A stretch of 64,000 nucleotides of DNA from JAOUFP01 sp947085825 (GTDB lineage: Bacteria; Nitrospirota; Thermodesulfovibrionia; Thermodesulfovibrionales; UBA6898): contig CAMTXX010000039.1 of assembly GCA_947085825.1 (NCBI GenBank), positions 13,489-77,488 of the forward strand, written 5' to 3'. A model generated the notes under the pieces. It did no database searches. It saw nothing but the letters and a program-made list of their open reading frames with translations, and was not told the origin of the DNA. The position numbers and the translations under genes were made by a program. Of the stretch, positions 23,059-32,123 are shown piece after piece (position 1 is the first letter of the stretch; each line of letters starts with the position of its first letter).

Positions 23059-25716
23059 ATGGCTGAACTAGAGAAAAGTTATAATCCCGAAGGCGTTGAA
23101 GAAAAATGGTATGAATTTTGGTTAAGCAGAAATTATTTTATTGCTGATCCGGATTCTGATACCGAAGCATTTTCTATTGTAATCCCTCCCCCGAATGTCA
23201 CAGGAACTCTTCATATGGGACATGCCCTTAATACTGTCATACAGGACATACTGGCACGCTGGAAAAGGATGTGCGGTTATAACGTCCTCTGGATTCCCGG
23301 TATGGACCATGCCGGTATCGCCACTCAGAATGTTGTTGAAAGACAGCTCGCTGCCGAAGGCATAGACAGACATCATCTCGGCAGAGACGCATTTATCGAA
23401 CGTGTTTGGCAATGGAAGGCTGAATATGGCGGCAGGATTATCCACCAGTTGAAACGTCTCGGCGCTTCGTGTGACTGGTCAAGGGAAAGATTCACCCTTG
23501 ACAAAGGGCTCTCACTGGCTGTTATTGAGGTTTTTGTAAGCCTCTATGAACAGGGCCTCATCTATAGGGACAACAGACTCATAAACTGGTGTCCCAGATG
23601 TCATACCGCATTGTCTGATATTGAAGTAGAACATGAAGAAGTTGAAGGCAACCTCACGTATATAAAGTATTTTCTTGCAGGAGGAGAGGACTATATAATT
23701 GTTGCCACCACCAGGCCTGAAACAATGCTTGGAGATACTGCAGTAGCTGTGAATCCTGAAGATGACCGGTACAAAAACTTTATCGGAAAAAGCATATTGC
23801 TTCCTCTTGCAAACAGGGAAATTCCTGTTGTCGCAGATAACTCTGTAGATACCGCTTTCGGCACAGGCGCTGTAAAAGTAACACCGTCTCATGACTTCAA
23901 TGATGAGGCGATAGCAAAACGGCAGAGCCCACAGCTTCCCTTTATCAATGTAATCAGTCCAGAAGGTAAAATGACGGCAGAGGCCGGCCATAAATACGCG
24001 GGGATGGACAGGTATGAATGCCGAAAAGCTGTTGTTATGGATCTGGCGGATGCCGGACTTATAGAAAGAAGAGAAAAATATACTCATTCCATAAGTCAGT
24101 GCTACCGGTGCAAGACAGTTATAGAACCTCTCCCTGCTTTACAGTGGTATGTAAAGGTGCAGCCTCTCGCAGATGAGGCTATGAAGGCGGTCAGGGAAGG
24201 TGGAACGAAAATCATACCGAAATCCTGGGAAAACACATACTTTGCGTGGATGGAAGGGATTAAAGACTGGTGTATATCCAGGCAGATATGGTGGGGACAC
24301 AGGATACCGGTTTGGTACTGTGATGCGTGCGGTGAGATGATGGTTTCCAGAACAGCGCCGCTGAAATGCGTGAAATGCTACAACTCTAACCTCAGGCAGG
24401 AAGAAGATGTTCTTGATACCTGGTTTTCATCCGCGCTCTGGCCGTTTTCCACCCTCGGATGGCCGGTCAGAACACCGGAACTCAAAAAATATTATCCCAC
24501 AACAGCGCTTGTTACCGGCTTTGACATAATATTCTTCTGGGTCGCACGCATGATGATGCTGGGAATAAAGTTTATGGATGCCGTCCCCTTCAGAGATGTC
24601 TATATCCATGCCTTAGTCAGAGATTCGTCCGGACAAAAAATGTCTAAATCAAAGGGAAATGTGATAGACCCTCTTATTATGATGGACAAGTATGGTACAG
24701 ACGCCTTCAGGTTTACCCTCGCTGCATTCGCCGCACAAGGACGTGACGTCAGGTTTTCCGAGGAAAGAGTGGAAGGGTACAGACACTTTGTCAATAAGCT
24801 CTGGAATGCCGCCAGATTTATCCTTCTTAACGCAGGCGATGCCTCTGTGCAGGATAAAATTGATATTCAGAAGCTGGATATCGGCAGCAGGTGGATATTA
24901 AGCAGACTGTCTTTTACTGCTGAAGAAATAGACCGCTCTCTTGCTGAATACCGGTTCAATGACGCGGCAAACAGCATCTATCATTTTATCTGGCACGAAC
25001 TCTGTGACTGGTATATTGAGATGGTCAAGCCTGTTTTGTATGATGAAACTGCTGACAGACTTCCTCTCAGGCGGTGTCTTCTTTACGTACTTGAAAGGAC
25101 TTTGAGGCTGCTTCATCCCTTTATGCCGTATGTGACGGAGGAGATATGGCAGAATATGCCCCATGAAGGAGAGAGCATCGTTACTGCTGAATACCCCAAA
25201 AATTTACTCAGAGAAACTGAAGCTGAAGAACATATGTCTATTATTATGGAGGCGGTAACAGGCGTCAGGACGATACGGGGTGAATTGAATCTGTCCCCTT
25301 CTCTTGAATTAAAGGCCCATATTAAAACACTCAGCAAAAAGGCAAGAGACGTTCTCACCGGGAATCTCACATATCTGAAAAAACTGGCAAAGGCGGATGT
25401 CATAGAGATAGGTCCTGAGGTAAAGAAGATAAAAGGTTCTTCTGTCGCAGTCCGAAATCATGTTGAAGTTTATGTGCCTCTTGAAGGCCTTTTAAATCTG
25501 GACCTTGAAATTGAACGGCTTAAAAAAGAAGAGGCAAAGGCTGAAGAGTCCATTATCTTTCTGAATAAAAAACTCCTCAATGAAGATTTCCTTAAAAGGG
25601 CGCCGAAAGAGGTTATTGCCAAGGAGCAGGAAAAGTGCGAAGAGTGCTTGAAAAAGAAAGAAAGGATTCTTGAAAATCTCCAAAAACTGTATGAAGCCAA
25701 AGGGGGAAAAGAATGA
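23059..25716 (+). CDS. valS: Valyl-tRNA synthetase
   Basis: ValS charges tRNA-Val and edits threonine. The 885-residue class I synthetase has the HIGH-type motif HMGHAL near residue 53, the editing domain (TTRPETMLGDTAVAVNPED near 217-235), the KMSKS loop near residue 523 and the C-terminal anticodon domain. A terminal coiled-coil arm (about 815-880) is rich in Lys and Glu. The ATG has no recognisable Shine-Dalgarno and is 10 bases behind a strong hairpin. The next gene overlaps by four bases. Confidence 0.97.
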   Translation: MAELEKSYNPEGVEEKWYEFWLSRNYFIADPDSDTEAFSIVIPPPNVTGTLHMGHALNTVIQDILARWKRMCGYNVLWIPGMDHAGIATQNVVERQLAAEGIDRHHLGRDAFIERVWQWKAEYGGRIIHQLKRLGASCDWSRERFTLDKGLSLAVIEVFVSLYEQGLIYRDNRLINWCPRCHTALSDIEVEHEEVEGNLTYIKYFLAGGEDYIIVATTRPETMLGDTAVAVNPEDDRYKNFIGKSILLPLANREIPVVADNSVDTAFGTGAVKVTPSHDFNDEAIAKRQSPQLPFINVISPEGKMTAEAGHKYAGMDRYECRKAVVMDLADAGLIERREKYTHSISQCYRCKTVIEPLPALQWYVKVQPLADEAMKAVREGGTKIIPKSWENTYFAWMEGIKDWCISRQIWWGHRIPVWYCDACGEMMVSRTAPLKCVKCYNSNLRQEEDVLDTWFSSALWPFSTLGWPVRTPELKKYYPTTALVTGFDIIFFWVARMMMLGIKFMDAVPFRDVYIHALVRDSSGQKMSKSKGNVIDPLIMMDKYGTDAFRFTLAAFAAQGRDVRFSEERVEGYRHFVNKLWNAARFILLNAGDASVQDKIDIQKLDIGSRWILSRLSFTAEEIDRSLAEYRFNDAANSIYHFIWHELCDWYIEMVKPVLYDETADRLPLRRCLLYVLERTLRLLHPFMPYVTEEIWQNMPHEGESIVTAEYPKNLLRETEAEEHMSIIMEAVTGVRTIRGELNLSPSLELKAHIKTLSKKARDVLTGNLTYLKKLAKADVIEIGPEVKKIKGSSVAVRNHVEVYVPLEGLLNLDLEIERLKKEEAKAEESIIFLNKKLLNEDFLKRAPKEVIAKEQEKCEECLKKKERILENLQKLYEAKGGKE

Positions 25717-26195
25717 AAGAAAAAGAGCAGGAAATCAAGGGAAAATCGCTTGAAATCATTGAAGGGGAGTTCATTCAAATAAGCCAGAGCAGCGTCAGAA
25801 ATGTCGAGGGCGGACATGTAGAAATGGAGCAGGTATGCGCTTTAAGTGTGGATGGAGAAAAGATAGAGGCTGAACAGAGCGCAGCGTTGATGATAAGCGG
25901 CGATGATATCACGATGAACCAAAGCGTGTGCATGGCAGTCGTGGCCAATAAAGCCAAACTGAAATTTTCCTGCGTGCCGATATCGTTAACAAGAGAAGAT
26001 GCAACTATTAAAAAAAGTGCCGCAGGCATCATTGCTGCCAATAATGTGAAAGTCGACAATAGCGCCGCCTTTCTTGTCCTCGCCAAGAATGTTGACGGAA
26101 ATATCAATACGTTATTTGACTGGAAATCTGCGGCAGCCCTCGGCGGGGTGCTCGGAGGCATTTGGGGGCTTTTTACTCTTTTAAAGAAGAGATAA
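25713..26195 (+). CDS. Beta-repeat protein with C-terminal membrane helix
   Basis: I do not recognise a named family. The 160-residue protein has about seven imperfect repeats of 14-17 residues, each with an alternating polar/hydrophobic strand and then S-x-A or S-V-x plus three or four hydrophobics (QSAALMIS, QSVCMAVV, KSAAGIIA, NSAAFLVL). This suggests a small beta-solenoid like bactofilin. The C-terminus WKSAAALGGVLGGIWGLFTL is one membrane helix followed by KKR. It overlaps valS by four bases (ATGA) and precedes nadC by six, so it is co-expressed with housekeeping genes. Confidence 0.75.
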   Translation: MKEKEQEIKGKSLEIIEGEFIQISQSSVRNVEGGHVEMEQVCALSVDGEKIEAEQSAALMISGDDITMNQSVCMAVVANKAKLKFSCVPISLTREDATIKKSAAGIIAANNVKVDNSAAFLVLAKNVDGNINTLFDWKSAAALGGVLGGIWGLFTLLKKR

Positions 26196-26201
26196 CCTGT
26201 T

Positions 26202-27035
26202 ATGAATATGCCGTCAACTGTGGCCCGGTTGATAAAACATGCCATAGAAGAAGATATTGGTCATGGTGATATAACATCATCATTGCTCATCCCTGATGAG
26301 AGTGAGGCCAGGGCATTATATGTAGCAAAGGCCAATTTTGTAGTCGCCGGTTTTCCTTTTGCAAAAGAAGTCTTCAATATCCTGGATTCTGGCGCTGTAT
26401 TTAAAACTTTTTTTGCAGAAGGCGCCAAGGTCAAAAAAGGAGATATTCTCGGAGAAGTATCAGGCAAGACAAAGGTATTGCTTGCCGGTGAACGGGTAAG
26501 CCTCAATATCCTGCAGAGGCTTTCCGGTATCGCTACGCTGACAAGCCAATTCGTGGATGCAGTAAAGGGAACCGGGACAAAGATTATTGATACACGGAAG
26601 ACTGCCCCCTGTATGAGATTTATGGAGAAATACGCTGTCAAAATGGGAGGAGGCGAAAATCACAGGTTCGGCCTGTTTGACGGAATACTGATCAAGGACA
26701 ATCACATCGAGGCTGTTGGCAGCATAGCAAAAGCGATATCGCTTGCAAAGGCAGGTCACCATCTTTTAAAAATAGAAGTTGAAGTAGAGAACCTTAATGA
26801 TCTTCAGGAGGCCTTTGAGGCAGGGGCCGATATTATCATGCTGGATAACATGTCTGAAGGTGATATGAGAGAAGCTGTAAAGATCGTTCAAAAAAGAATC
26901 CCACTTGAGGCCTCGGGCAATGTCTCGCTTAACAATGTAAGGGAAATAGCTGAAACCGGGGTCGATATGATATCAATCGGAGCGCTGACCCATTCGGTGC
27001 TTGCTGCTGATATAAGTTTGAAGATAGTGCAATAA
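26202..27035 (+). CDS. nadC: Nicotinate-nucleotide pyrophosphorylase (carboxylating)
   Basis: NadC converts quinolinate and PRPP to nicotinate mononucleotide in NAD synthesis. The 277-residue protein has the expected EEDIGHGDITS at residues 11-21, the RxxxP-type motif DTRKTAPCMRFMEKYAV near 130-146 with substrate-binding arginines, GGGENHRFGLFDGILIKDNH, and a late EASGNVSL. Length and order are normal. It lies in a row of same-strand genes (valS, beta-repeat protein, nadC, lipA, hom) with very short gaps. Confidence 0.96.
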   Translation: MNMPSTVARLIKHAIEEDIGHGDITSSLLIPDESEARALYVAKANFVVAGFPFAKEVFNILDSGAVFKTFFAEGAKVKKGDILGEVSGKTKVLLAGERVSLNILQRLSGIATLTSQFVDAVKGTGTKIIDTRKTAPCMRFMEKYAVKMGGGENHRFGLFDGILIKDNHIEAVGSIAKAISLAKAGHHLLKIEVEVENLNDLQEAFEAGADIIMLDNMSEGDMREAVKIVQKRIPLEASGNVSLNNVREIAETGVDMISIGALTHSVLAADISLKIVQ

Positions 27036-27041
27036 ATTTTA

Positions 27042-27908
27042 ATGACTATGAGATTGCCTGAATGGATACGCACTCGAAACCGTACTGATCGCCATGATAT
27101 AAAACATTTATTGAGGCGTCATAAACTGTCTACTGTATGTGAAGAAGCCCGGTGTCCTAACAGGGGTGAGTGCTTTGCAAAGCCTACGGCAACGTTTATG
27201 ATACTTGGAGCGCATTGCACGAGAAACTGCGGTTTTTGTTCTGTAAGCTCTTTTACTCCTGAGATATTAGATGAGAATGAGCCGGAAAATGTTGCCGGGG
27301 CTGCTGAAGAGCTGCAACTCAAATATATTGTTATTACCTCAGTAACAAGGGATGACCTCAGGGATGGCGGGGCAGGGCAGTTTGCAAAGACGATTAACGC
27401 TGTAAGGAAAAGGATGCCTCTTGTGAAGATAGAGGTCCTTACCCCTGATTTTCAGGGGAATATAAAATCCCTCAGGACAGTTCTGGAGGCCGGACCGGAC
27501 GTATTTAATCATAACGTAGAAACAGTTGAACGGCTTTATCCTGTTGTCAGGCCGTCTGCGGATTACGGAAGGTCTTTATCGGTTTTAAGGCAGTCAAAGG
27601 AGGTCGCGCCTGATATTTTTACAAAGTCCGGTTTTATGCTTGGTCTTGGTGAGGCATTTGATGAAATTTTAACTGTCCTGCAAGATCTGCGAAAAGTTGA
27701 TTGCGATTTTGTTACAATAGGTCAGTATCTCAGACCCACAAAGAGGAATCTTCCTGTGGTAGAATACATCCTTCCTGAGGTATTTGAGGACGTGAGGATG
27801 AAAGCCCTTGATATGGGTTTTAAGTATGCGGCTTCAGGGCCGCTTGTAAGAAGCTCTATGAACGCAGAGGAGATGTACAGACATGAGGGTATTAATATAG
27901 ATGATTAA
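27042..27908 (+). CDS. lipA: Lipoyl synthase
   Basis: LipA is a radical-SAM enzyme that inserts two sulfurs into octanoyl chains. The 288-residue protein has the auxiliary cluster ligands C33, C38 and C44 (CEEARCPNRGEC) and the radical-SAM ligands C59, C63 and C66 (CTRNCGFC). The conserved RSSMNAEE near the C-terminus supplies the serine ligand of the auxiliary cluster. The ATG at 27042 has no Shine-Dalgarno; ATG 27048 is equally possible. It needs Fe-S clusters, which the two assembly loci can supply. Confidence 0.96.
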   Translation: MTMRLPEWIRTRNRTDRHDIKHLLRRHKLSTVCEEARCPNRGECFAKPTATFMILGAHCTRNCGFCSVSSFTPEILDENEPENVAGAAEELQLKYIVITSVTRDDLRDGGAGQFAKTINAVRKRMPLVKIEVLTPDFQGNIKSLRTVLEAGPDVFNHNVETVERLYPVVRPSADYGRSLSVLRQSKEVAPDIFTKSGFMLGLGEAFDEILTVLQDLRKVDCDFVTIGQYLRPTKRNLPVVEYILPEVFEDVRMKALDMGFKYAASGPLVRSSMNAEEMYRHEGINIDD

Positions 27909-29199
27909 CATTGGAATTATTGGCTTCGGCACAGTAGGGACCGGCGCCGCAGGCATACTTATTAATAACAGGCAACTCCTGAAAGACAGAACAGGTATAG
28001 ATATAAACCTGAAGAAAATAGCGGATCTTGATATAAAAAGAGACAGGGGTATCAAGCTGCCCAAAGGTGTGCTGACAACTAATGCGGACTCCCTGATTGC
28101 AGACCCTGATATTCATATTATCGTCGAGCTTATCGGCGGGACAACCATAGCAAAAGAGATAATCCTCAAGGCGATAAAAAACGGAAAGCACGTGGTGACT
28201 GCGAACAAGGCCTTGCTCGCAACACATGGAAAGGAGATATTCAAGGCTGCTGAAAGAGCGCATGTAAAAGTGGGTTTTGAGGCTTCTGTTGCAGGAGGCA
28301 TACCGATAATCAAGATTATCAGTGAAGGGCTGGTTGCAAACAGGATAAAGTCCATATACGGCATAATTAATGGAACGACAAATTATATCCTCTCAAAGAT
28401 GTCCGATGAAAATGCGGAGTTCTCTGAAGTATTGAAAGAAGCGCAGAAGCTGGGATATGCTGAGGCAGACTCCACCTATGACATTGAAGGCATAGATTCC
28501 GCCCATAAGCTTGCCATATTAGCATCTCTGGCATATGGGACCCAGTTCAGCCTGAAAGACGTATACCGGGAGGGCATTTCACAGATATCATCGATGGATA
28601 TAGAGTTTGCGCGTGAACTGGGGTATAAGCTGAAACTGCTTGCTATTGCAAAGGAAACAAACGGGAAGATTGAACTGAGAGTGCATCCTACCATGGTCCC
28701 TGAGGACTTGCTTATTTCAAAGGTAGACGGTGTCTTTAATGCTGTTTATGTCGAAGGTGATGCTGTGGGTTCCACACTCTATTATGGCCGGGGCGCCGGG
28801 GATATGCCGACAGGCAGCGCTGTTGTCAGTGATATCGTTGATATTTCCTGCAATATAGTTAATAAGAACATAGGAAGGAACCCCTTTTTCTCCAGGGCTG
28901 AAAAAGAGAAAAATCTTCTGAAGATGGATGATGTGCAATCCATGTATTACTTCAGATTTTCTGCAATTGATAAACCCGGGGTTCTTTCCAGAATTTCCGG
29001 CATACTCGGGAAATATAACATAAGCATCGCCTCTGTTATACAGAAGGACAGAAGAGAAGGGAAAGCCGTTCCTTTAGTTGTTCTTACCCATTTAGCCAGA
29101 GAAAAAGATGTCCTCTCTGCTGTTAAAGAGAGCAACAGGCTGCCGATTGTTGCGGATAAAACTGTTTTTATAAGGGTAGAGGGAAAAGAGCTGGAATGA
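27901..29199 (+). CDS. hom: Homoserine dehydrogenase
   Basis: Hom reduces aspartate semialdehyde to homoserine for threonine and methionine. The 432-residue monofunctional form has the Rossmann motif GFGTVGTGAAG at residues 8-18, the catalytic-domain segment NGTTNYILSKM near 158-168, AEADSTYDIEGIDSAHKLAIL, and a C-terminal ACT domain (about 350-430), probably for threonine inhibition. It starts eight bases inside the end of lipA. A TusA-like and a MoeB/ThiF-like gene follow, which hints at a sulfur step near methionine synthesis. Confidence 0.96.
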   Translation: MINIGIIGFGTVGTGAAGILINNRQLLKDRTGIDINLKKIADLDIKRDRGIKLPKGVLTTNADSLIADPDIHIIVELIGGTTIAKEIILKAIKNGKHVVTANKALLATHGKEIFKAAERAHVKVGFEASVAGGIPIIKIISEGLVANRIKSIYGIINGTTNYILSKMSDENAEFSEVLKEAQKLGYAEADSTYDIEGIDSAHKLAILASLAYGTQFSLKDVYREGISQISSMDIEFARELGYKLKLLAIAKETNGKIELRVHPTMVPEDLLISKVDGVFNAVYVEGDAVGSTLYYGRGAGDMPTGSAVVSDIVDISCNIVNKNIGRNPFFSRAEKEKNLLKMDDVQSMYYFRFSAIDKPGVLSRISGILGKYNISIASVIQKDRREGKAVPLVVLTHLAREKDVLSAVKESNRLPIVADKTVFIRVEGKELE

Positions 29200-29235
29200 A
29201 AGATATAATTAGTGTCTGTCCATCTGGAGGTCTTT

Positions 29236-29481
29236 ATGGAAGCAATTATTCCTGATAAAAGCATTAATATTAAGGGCCTTGTTTGTCCTTATACTTTCGT
29301 AAAGGCAAAACTTGCGATAGAGTCCATGGAGGTAGGTCAGATACTTGAGATTCTTCTTGATTATGAAGAGGCTGCCGGAAGTATTCCAAAGTCTATGGAA
29401 GATCATGGGCAGAAGGTTTTAAAGGTCGAGAAGATTAATGATACAGATTGGCTTTTACAGATAAAAAAGGAGAAAGATTAA
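29236..29481 (+). CDS. TusA-family sulfur carrier
   Basis: I start at ATG 29236 with CTGGAGGTC just upstream; a GTG at 29212 would add eight unrelated residues. The 81-residue protein has the TusA fold pattern with Cys17 in KGLVCPYTFVKAKLAIESM, where the usual CPxP is CPYT, and then GQILEILLDYEEAAGSIPKS. Its TAA overlaps the next ATG by one base. Joint translation with a MoeB/ThiF-like enzyme suggests persulfide transfer in a small sulfur pathway. Confidence 0.88.
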   Translation: MEAIIPDKSINIKGLVCPYTFVKAKLAIESMEVGQILEILLDYEEAAGSIPKSMEDHGQKVLKVEKINDTDWLLQIKKEKD

Positions 29482-30284
29482 TGGATTTTACTGACGATCA
29501 GCTATTACGGTACAGCAGGCATATTATTCTCCCTGAGGTTGGCGGCAAGGGCCAGGCAAAAATAGTCAATGCAAAGGTTGTTATTATCGGCGCAGGAGGG
29601 CTTGGCTGCCCTGTCGGATATTATCTTACCGCCGCCGGAGTAGGAACGATCGCCCTGATAGACAATGACACAGTGGAAATGAGTAATCTGCAAAGACAGA
29701 TTGCCCATAACGTACATACGATCGGCATGCTGAAGGTTGAGTCAGCGCAGAAGACGTTCAATGCGTTGAATCCTGAGGTCAATATTATACCCTTGAAAAT
29801 AAGGATTTCCAGGGACAATATTATAGATTTGATCAAGGATTACGATATCGTGGTAGATGGGAGTGATAATTTTCCTACAAGGTATCTTGTAAATGACGCC
29901 TGTGTCATGACAGGTAAACCTTTGGTCAGCGGCGCTATTCTCAGATTCGAAGGGCAGGTTACCACAATAATACCAGGAGAAGGGCATTGTTACAGATGCC
30001 TCTTTGAGGAGCCACCTCCTCCAGGGCTTGTTCCGTCATGTCAGGAGGCAGGGGTGCTCGGCGTACTTCCCGGTGTTATCGGCGGGTTACAGGCAACAGA
30101 AGTATTAAAGCTGATTCTCGGGAAGGGTGAGGCGCTGAAGGGAGAGCTTCTGTTATATAACGCGCTTAAGACGACTTTCAGGAAAGTGAAGGTGCCGAGA
30201 AATCCTTCATGCCCTGTTTGCGGGGAAAATCCTACGATTACAGAACTGATTGATTACAATGAAGGTTATTGCTCAGTGCAGTAG
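29481..30284 (+). CDS. MoeB/ThiF-family adenylyltransferase
   Basis: These E1-like enzymes adenylate the C-terminal glycine of a small sulfur-carrier protein. The 267-residue protein starts at ATG 29481 (AAGGAG nearby) with FTDDQLLRYSRHIILPEVGG. The ATP loop GAGGLGCPVGYYL is near 37-49, the Arg finger in NLQRQI follows, and the zinc cysteines are in CYRC and CPVC. Neither moaD nor thiS is adjacent, so the partner is open: molybdopterin, thiamine or a homocysteine-type carrier. Position after hom and TusA favours sulfur amino acid metabolism. Confidence 0.92.
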   Translation: MDFTDDQLLRYSRHIILPEVGGKGQAKIVNAKVVIIGAGGLGCPVGYYLTAAGVGTIALIDNDTVEMSNLQRQIAHNVHTIGMLKVESAQKTFNALNPEVNIIPLKIRISRDNIIDLIKDYDIVVDGSDNFPTRYLVNDACVMTGKPLVSGAILRFEGQVTTIIPGEGHCYRCLFEEPPPPGLVPSCQEAGVLGVLPGVIGGLQATEVLKLILGKGEALKGELLLYNALKTTFRKVKVPRNPSCPVCGENPTITELIDYNEGYCSVQ

Positions 30285-30397
30285 TCAATGTGAGAGAAGA
30301 CCCACAATCCACCATCAAAATAAGTGAACTCCAGGCGCCGGGTGATTTTGAAGCGATCAGAGGGTTCATTTTGTCGTCAAAAAGTTAAAATAAACAA

Positions 30398-30874
30398 ATG
30401 AAAAAACATGATGAAAAACCTTTCGTTGAGATATATGCTGACGGGGCCTGCAGCGGAAATCCGGGTTTGGGAGGATTTGGGGCGATATTAAGGGCAGGCG
30501 AAAAATGCAGTGAATTATCCGGATGCGAGAAATTAACGACGAACAACAGGATGGAAATGATGGGTGTTATCACCGCCCTTGAGGCGCTAAAAAGACCTTG
30601 CAACGTCAGAATTACGACAGATTCGACTTATATCGTAAAAGGCATGACAGAATGGATAAAAGGCTGGATAAAAAATAACTGGAGAAATTCCCAGAAAAAA
30701 GAGGTGCTGAACAGGGACCTCTGGGAAAGGCTTTTAAAGGCGGCAAAAGACCATAAAATAGAATGGGAATGGATAAAGGGCCATAACGGGCATTATGAAA
30801 ATGAAAGATGCGATTTCCTTGCCAGAGAGGCTATCAAAAAGTGCAGAAAGGGGACTAAAGTTGAAAAAGCCTGA
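30398..30874 (+). CDS. rnhA: Ribonuclease HI
   Basis: RNase HI cleaves RNA in RNA-DNA hybrids. The 158-residue protein begins with IYADGACSGNPG, with catalytic Asp15, followed by the Glu in NNRMEMMGVITAL, the Asp in ITTDSTYIVKGM and the late ENERCDFLAREA with the fourth acidic residue. The length is normal. The stop codon lies inside the start of the U32 peptidase gene, a 14-base overlap. Confidence 0.95.
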   Translation: MKKHDEKPFVEIYADGACSGNPGLGGFGAILRAGEKCSELSGCEKLTTNNRMEMMGVITALEALKRPCNVRITTDSTYIVKGMTEWIKGWIKNNWRNSQKKEVLNRDLWERLLKAAKDHKIEWEWIKGHNGHYENERCDFLAREAIKKCRKGTKVEKA

Positions 30875-32123
30875 ACTGCTCGCGCCTGCCGGCGACTTTG
30901 AAAAACTCAGGACAGCCCTGCACTACGGAGCAGATGCCGTCTATATAGGTGATTCAAGGTTCAGTCTGAGGGGGAAGGCGGAAAATTTCCGGGAGGAGGA
31001 ACTGAGGGAGGCTGTTGCCTATGCCCAATCACGGGGCGCCAAAGCATATGTGACCGCAAATATATTCGCCCATAACAGAGACCTTAAGGCGGTGGAAGAT
31101 CATGTCCGGCTGCTCAAAGATATACTTCCTGATGCGGTGATTGTTTCGGATCCCGGCATATTCAGCATATTCAGAAGGATTGCGCCGGAGATTGATATAC
31201 ATATCAGCACCCAGGCGAATATAACCAACTCTGAAACAGCGAAGTTTTGGGAGGGGCTCGGCGCCAAAAGGCTTATTCTTGCACGGGAGCTTTCGCTTGA
31301 AGATATAAGGGAAATTCGGGAGAAGACCACTGTTAAACTCGAGGTGTTTGTGCATGGTTCGATATGCATATCCTATTCCGGCAGATGCTATATCAGCAGT
31401 TTTCTTGCTTCAAGAAGCGCTAATATGGGGGAGTGCACCAATTCCTGCAGGTGGAACTATACGCTTATGGAAGAGAAAAGGCCGGGTGAGCATCTCCCGG
31501 TCTTTGAAGATGAAAGAGGGACGTATATCATGAGTTCCAGGGACCTCTGCATGATAGACCACTTGCCTCTTCTTACAGAGACAGGGATAGACAGCTTCAA
31601 GATAGAGGGCCGGATGAAAGGGATTAATTATGTTGCCGGTGTTGTAAAGACCTACCGTGAGGCTGTTGATTCCATCGCTAAAGGATATACCATTGAACTC
31701 CGTGCCAAATGGCATCAGGAGCTTTCGATGTTCAGCAGTCGTGGGTATACTACGGGGATGTTTTTTGGAAAACAGCCTGATACTGATTATAATTTTGACG
31801 GTGAGAGTTACCGGATGAGCCATGAACTTGTGGGGGTTGTCCTTGAGATATATGGCAATACAGCCAGGGTCGCATTGCGGAACAGACTGGACAGGGGAGA
31901 TGAGGTAGAATTTCTTTCTCCCGGACTTGAAGCAAAAAAATATGAGGTAGAAGCAATACATGATTCAGAGGGGTTTGCTATTACTTCTGCGAGGAATGAG
32001 GAGATAATATCTATTCATGTCCCTGAGGGTGTGAGGGAGAATGACCTGATCAGAAGGGACAAAGATTTCAGAGGCGGCAAAAAGCATTTGCTGTCTGTTG
32101 CCGGAGATACTCATTTCGGATGA
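30861..32123 (+). CDS. U32-family peptidase-like protein (TrhP/YegQ type)
   Basis: I start at TTG 30861, with GAAAGGGGA upstream, because the family N-terminus is KKPELLAPAGDFEKLRTALHYGADAVYIG. This gives 420 residues. The U32 signature EVFVHGSICISYSGRCYISSFLASRSANMGECTN... lies at about 167-200, with cysteines that may hold an Fe-S cluster. The short C-terminal beta domain places it with YegQ/TrhP proteins, which take part in tRNA 5-hydroxyuridine formation. Protease activity is not established for this group. It overlaps rnhA and the following Mur ligase. Confidence 0.88.
   Translation: MKKPELLAPAGDFEKLRTALHYGADAVYIGDSRFSLRGKAENFREEELREAVAYAQSRGAKAYVTANIFAHNRDLKAVEDHVRLLKDILPDAVIVSDPGIFSIFRRIAPEIDIHISTQANITNSETAKFWEGLGAKRLILARELSLEDIREIREKTTVKLEVFVHGSICISYSGRCYISSFLASRSANMGECTNSCRWNYTLMEEKRPGEHLPVFEDERGTYIMSSRDLCMIDHLPLLTETGIDSFKIEGRMKGINYVAGVVKTYREAVDSIAKGYTIELRAKWHQELSMFSSRGYTTGMFFGKQPDTDYNFDGESYRMSHELVGVVLEIYGNTARVALRNRLDRGDEVEFLSPGLEAKKYEVEAIHDSEGFAITSARNEEIISIHVPEGVRENDLIRRDKDFRGGKKHLLSVAGDTHFG

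Noticed and set aside
30290..30388. A 32-codon GTG frame between the MoeB-like gene and rnhA (peptide with KISELQAPGDFEAI).
   Set aside because: It has no ribosome site and no family match; it may be a remnant, but nothing supports translation.
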